This document shows, piece by piece, positions 14,289 through 17,698 of a DNA stretch of 17,698 bases. Positions within the stretch are counted from its first letter, which is position 1; each line of letters opens with the position of its first letter. Under the pieces are notes generated by a model. It searched no databases, had not been told where the DNA came from, and worked only from the letters and a program-made list of their open reading frames with translations. The stretch is from CAKOSP01 sp964371745 (GTDB taxonomy: Bacteria > Bacillota_I > Bacilli_A > RF39 > UBA660). The position numbers and the translations under genes were made by a program. The stretch covers positions 1-17,698 of the forward strand of contig CAYJNS010000018.1 in NCBI GenBank assembly GCA_964371745.1, read 5' to 3'.

Positions 14289-16032
14289 GTTCTAACTCCT
14301 TTTCACTTAATTGTGATTTAGCTATCTCTTTATAAACTTTACAAGACTTTAAAAGTTCTTTGTGAGTACCACTACCAACTAATTTACCTTCATCAAGCAC
14401 AAGTATTTGATCAGCATTCATAATTGTACCAATTCTTTGAGCAACAATAATCATTGATCTATCTTTAAAGTTTTTCTTTAAGGCTTTTCTTAAATTAGAA
14501 TCAGTTTTATAATCAAGCGCTGAAAATGAATCATCAAAGATAAAAAATTCAGGATCCCTTGCTACTGCTCTAGCTATAGATACTCTTTGTTTTTGACCAC
14601 CAGAAATATTCGTTCCTCTAGCTGATAATACAAACTTTTCTCGTTTTTCTAATTTATCAACAAATTCTTTAGCTTGAGCTATTTCTATCGCTTTATTAAC
14701 ATCTTCTTTAGATAACTTATCTAAACCATATTTAATATTCTCTTCAATAGTTCCAGCAAATATAACAGGCTTTTGAGAAACAAATCCCATTTTAGAATAT
14801 AAATATTCTAAATTATAATTTTTTATATTTATTCCGTTTATTAATATTTCACCATCAGTTACATCGTAAAATCTAGGAATTAAATTTACTAGCGATGATT
14901 TACCTGATGCTGTTCCACCTATTATAGCAACCATTTGTCCTTTTTTTATTTCAAAAGAAATATCTTCAAGTAAAGCCTCATCTGCATCAGGATATTTAAA
15001 TGTAACATTTTTAAAAACTATACTTCCATTTATATCTTCTTTCCCAGTATGAGGACCATCCTTTATATTAGATTCTTCTTTTAATATTTCTTCTATTCTA
15101 CTTGCTGATACACTAGCTCTTGGATATATAATAATAATTACTACTAGCATTACAAATGATATTATTACTTGTACTGCATAAGATGAAAATACTACCATAT
15201 CTCCAAATAAAGTAAATTTATCTTGCATAGCAGCAGCTTCAATTAAATATGCCCCAGATAAATATATTACAAGTGTTAAGCTTGTCATAATAAGAGTCAT
15301 TGTTGGCAGTAAAAATGCCATTGCTTTATTAATAAAAATATTCGTTTTGGTAACATCTTCATTACTTTTAGAAAATTTATCTTTTTGATGTTTTTCAGCA
15401 TTAAATGCTTTTATTACTCTAACACCAGTTATATTCTCTCTAACTATTGTATTAAGTTTATCTGTTAACTTTTGAATGATTTTCGTTTTAGGAAATACTA
15501 AAAATATTATAACTCCTACAATTATTAAAAGTATTAAAACTGCTATACCCGTATAAATTGACCAATCAAAACTTTTACCTGCTATTTTAGATACTGCCCA
15601 AACAGAAAGAATTGGTGCTTTTAAAATAATTTGAAGTCCCATTGCAACAAATCTTTGAATATTAGCAATATCATTAGTGGTTCTAACTACTAAACTACTA
15701 ACAGAAAACTTCTTTATTTCTTCCATCCCAAAACCTTCAGTTTTATGAAATGTTTCCTTTCTTAATCTTTGTGAAAATGACGCTGCTATATATGCAACAA
15801 AGTATCCTGTTATTATAGCTGCAGCAAAACTACCTAGTGCACATAAAATCATTTTTCCACCAGGAATAAATATATCATTTATTTCTCCTCCTGGCATTTG
15901 TAAAACTTGAGTCATTTCAGTTATATAATCAGGTAATTTTAAATCCAAAAATACTTGTAGTACTATAAAAGCTATTACCGGAATAATTAATAAAACTTCT
16001 TTTAAACTTAGTTTACGCATTAATTTAATCAT
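14281..16032 (-). CDS. ABC exporter subunit with degenerate NBD (heterodimer partner 1)
   Basis: A 583-residue half-transporter: membrane domain in about 1-305, ATPase domain from about 337. Walker A GGTASGKSS (Lys378), Q-loop Gln420 and signature ISGGQ (476-480) are good. The catalytic Glu after Walker B is Asp501 (FFIFDDSFSALD) and the switch His is Gln532 (VAQRIGT). In heterodimeric exporters one composite site is degenerate, built from these residues plus the altered signature of the partner, exactly as found here. Start supported by AAAGGAAG seven bases upstream. A weak -10 (TATGAT, 16068-16063) lies above it, without a clear -35. First gene of a two-gene operon; no regulator gene is adjacent. 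Confidence 0.93.
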   Translation of the reverse strand: MIKLMRKLSLKEVLLIIPVIAFIVLQVFLDLKLPDYITEMTQVLQMPGGEINDIFIPGGKMILCALGSFAAAIITGYFVAYIAASFSQRLRKETFHKTEGFGMEEIKKFSVSSLVVRTTNDIANIQRFVAMGLQIILKAPILSVWAVSKIAGKSFDWSIYTGIAVLILLIIVGVIIFLVFPKTKIIQKLTDKLNTIVRENITGVRVIKAFNAEKHQKDKFSKSNEDVTKTNIFINKAMAFLLPTMTLIMTSLTLVIYLSGAYLIEAAAMQDKFTLFGDMVVFSSYAVQVIISFVMLVVIIIIYPRASVSASRIEEILKEESNIKDGPHTGKEDINGSIVFKNVTFKYPDADEALLEDISFEIKKGQMVAIIGGTASGKSSLVNLIPRFYDVTDGEILINGINIKNYNLEYLYSKMGFVSQKPVIFAGTIEENIKYGLDKLSKEDVNKAIEIAQAKEFVDKLEKREKFVLSARGTNISGGQKQRVSIARAVARDPEFFIFDDSFSALDYKTDSNLRKALKKNFKDRSMIIVAQRIGTIMNADQILVLDEGKLVGSGTHKELLKSCKVYKEIAKSQLSEKELEHE

Positions 16033-16120
16033 AATTAATCTTCCTTTCGCATTATTAATTTTATCATATAATTAAAATATATTACATAAAAACATTATAA
16101 TTTCACAAATTTTTCATACA

Positions 16121-16149
16121 AAATAAAAACTATGAATTTTCATTCATAG
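16121..16149 (-). terminator. Terminator after the frameshifted membrane protein gene
   Basis: CTATGAAT, GAAA tetraloop, ATTCATAG, then TTTTTATTT on the minus strand. It stands 19 bases after the restored stop at 16169, which supports that stop as the true gene end. Confidence 0.88.
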
Positions 16150-16168
16150 CCTAAATTGAAATCAAAAA

Positions 16169-17255
16169 CTAAGGCATACATATTACTACATCTTGAGTAT
16201 TCCCTGAACTAACATCATAGTAAATAGTTTTATTTAGTTCATTATTAACATGATTATTCAAATCTATAACCACACCTTCGGGAAGATATGTAGAACATCC
16301 ATCTTGTCCAACACCAAATTCTCCAATAGGAACAGAATCGATATGAAAAGTCCCTTCGCTTAATATAATTTTTAACTAATTCATTTTCAGGATTTTTTAT
16401 TACTAAATTATTACCTGAATCAATTGCAGCATAATATTCTCCGCTTGTTATAGTTAAAGATTTATATATCTCACTTTCACTTAAGACTTCTCCATCTGGT
16501 GAATATAATCTAACAATTTCTTCATCCGTCACAAGTAAATTACCATCATCAGTATAAGAAGGTTTATTTACTTCTATTCCACCAAAAATAGGCACCAAAT
16601 TTTGAGTAATTATTTTAGCAGAGTAATTATTATAACCACCAGCCGCACCTGTTTCAAATTCAAAATATATATTTCCGTTTTTATTTATTACACTATAATA
16701 GCTTAAATCATACCCAGATAAATCTAATGATTCTTTATATAATATTTCACCATTATCGGAATCAATAAAAATAGTATTTGCGTCTGTATCAACCACAAAA
16801 TAATATAATTTATTTTTTTCTTCATCTATTAATGGATATATATTGTTTATATTTTCATCTATATTTAAATTAAGCGCTTTTTTATTTGAAAAATCATATA
16901 TAAAAGTTTCTTCATCTTTTATAATTATATAATTATGATTTGAACTTTCATCCGTTAAAACTTCACATTCGCTTGAAGTACAATTATATTCACCTTCATA
17001 TATATTTATAGTTTTTGCGTCTCCTTTATTAATTTCATACCAACCTTCATGATTTATTGGAATTTCTTTTTCTCCATCTTCAGAATCAGCAAATTTTTTT
17101 CCCAAATTAAAAGTCACAAAAATAACAATACCTGTTGCAATTAAAATAGTTAAAACCAAAAAAATTATTTTTTTATTTTTAGATGACTTTTTATTTGGAT
17201 TTCCATTATCATTTTTCATGTTTATAGGTCCATTTACATTTTCATCATTTTCCAT
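16169..17255 (-). pseudogene. Membrane-anchored extracellular beta-rich protein with a one-base frameshift near its end
   Basis: Residues 1-28 are polar (Asn/Lys-rich), about 29-50 is a membrane helix (IIFLVLTILIATGIVIFVTF), and the rest is outside: beta strands with repeated YYF/DSDNGEILY and RLYSPDGEVL patterns resembling a propeller-like domain, plus a CTSSEC pair. As written, the frame ends in an implausible Trp/Arg/Cys-rich tail (WRIWCWTRWMFY) at 16254. Skipping one base in the run of five T at 16369-16373 gives a natural ending (LSEGTFHIDSVPIGEFG, DGCSTYLPEGVVIDLNN, VVICMP) and stop at 16169: 361 residues in all. This may be a real mutation or an assembly error in a homopolymer. I assign no family. 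AGAGG precedes the ATG. Confidence 0.8.
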
Positions 17256-17279
17256 ATATTACCTCTACTTTCAATATGA

Positions 17280-17308
17280 ATTTTACCATACATAAAAAAA
17301 ACTTAAAA
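17280..17308 (-). promoter_or_regulatory. Promoter of the frameshifted membrane protein gene
   Basis: Extended -10 TGGTAAAAT (17288-17280) with a weak -35 TTTTAA (17308-17303) at 17-base spacing, about 25 bases above the ATG. Confidence 0.55.
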
Positions 17309-17374
17309 GCATTTTTTATTTTTTAATAATAAAAATGTAAAATATATGTAAAAAAACTATTCTAAATTTATAAA

Positions 17375-17698
17375 TTAATCATTATCATCTTCATACTCTT
17401 TATCAACATGGAGGATTTCTCCAGTTACTGCATCAACTTCATATTCATACTCGTAATTTGGAATTTCAAATTTAACTTCATAAATCATTCTATTATCATC
17501 AGAATCTAATTCTATTTCATATTCAATTAAATCACTTTCATTAGTAACTCCAGCATTTTTAAGTACAATTGATTTAACTGTGTTTTTATCTAAATAATTT
17601 TCTGTAGCTACACTTTGATTGCTGTTATTATGATCGTCATTATTATTGTTATCATCATCGTCATTATTATTTTTATCGCCATCATCGTTTGTTGTATT
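17375..17698 (-). CDS. C-terminal part of a PepSY-domain protein, runs off the right edge
   Basis: The frame is open from the window edge to TAA at 17375 (107 residues) with no start inside. It begins with a very acidic Asp/Asn low-complexity stretch (about 22 residues, DDGDKNNNDDDD...) and then has one PepSY-like repeat: LDKNTVKSIVLKNAGV, YEVKFEIPNYEYEYEVDAVTGEIL, ending HVDKEYEDDND. PepSY domains are extracellular modules often linked to inhibition of peptidases or found in lipoproteins and sensors. Here the Asp/Asn stretch is probably a linker from a membrane anchor or a first PepSY copy that lies outside the window. Codon use and composition match the neighbours. Confidence 0.85.
   Translation of the reverse strand, partial: NTTNDDGDKNNNDDDDNNNNDDHNNSNQSVATENYLDKNTVKSIVLKNAGVTNESDLIEYEIELDSDDNRMIYEVKFEIPNYEYEYEVDAVTGEILHVDKEYEDDND

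Noticed and set aside
17310..17374. Terminator after the PepSY gene
   Set aside because: The region has T-tracts and weak A/T-only stems (for example CATTTTT/AAAAAATG) but no convincing hairpin.
1..17698. tRNA, rRNA, CRISPR arrays, insertion sequences
   Set aside because: No cloverleaf, rRNA-like, spaced direct repeat or transposase sequence was seen on either strand.

Overview
The window is strongly AT-rich and comes from a Gram-positive-type bacterium of the Firmicutes/Bacilli kind. Support for this: AGGAGG-like ribosome binding sites, sigma-A-like promoters with many extended -10 elements, GNRA-type and poly-U terminators, and secreted or membrane-anchored surface proteins. An uncultured gut-type lineage is my inference. 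Trp is TGG and all 14 visible stops are TAA or TAG, so the standard bacterial code fits. Two N runs (10 and 100 bases) show it is a draft scaffold, and both interrupt genes.

Layout: all genes but one lie on the minus strand, so transcription runs right to left. At the right edge are the end of a PepSY-domain gene (17375-17698) and a membrane-anchored protein whose last 66 codons are displaced by a one-base frameshift (16169-17255). Next come a heterodimeric ABC exporter with asymmetric ATP sites (16032-12501) and deoD with a closely linked membrane InlB-repeat protein (12405-11072). The central block follows: surface protein C (9193-10983), surface protein B (7019-9028), a complete type I signal peptidase (6296-6940), a signal-peptidase-like protein whose catalytic Ser is Tyr (5808-6245), and surface protein A with a von Willebrand A domain (2924-5628, broken by the 100-N gap). 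A small acidic membrane protein (2423-2836) ends this run. It converges on the only plus-strand gene, a phosphomannomutase/phosphoglucomutase (991-2346). To its left a YjdF/DUF2238-like membrane protein (114-880, through the 10-N gap) and a partial gene (1-89) run off the edge.

The most interesting part is 2924-10983. Three architecturally different surface proteins share a near-identical N-terminal export signal with FTFAGT at exactly residues 20-25, and each has its own strong promoter. Between B and A sit two signal peptidase family genes, one apparently inactive. My working hypothesis is a dedicated export/processing module in which the intact peptidase cleaves these signals and the pseudo-peptidase acts as an accessory, comparable in concept to the non-catalytic SipA of streptococcal pilus loci. 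No sortase motif, LPXTG signal or C-terminal membrane anchor is visible in any of the three proteins.
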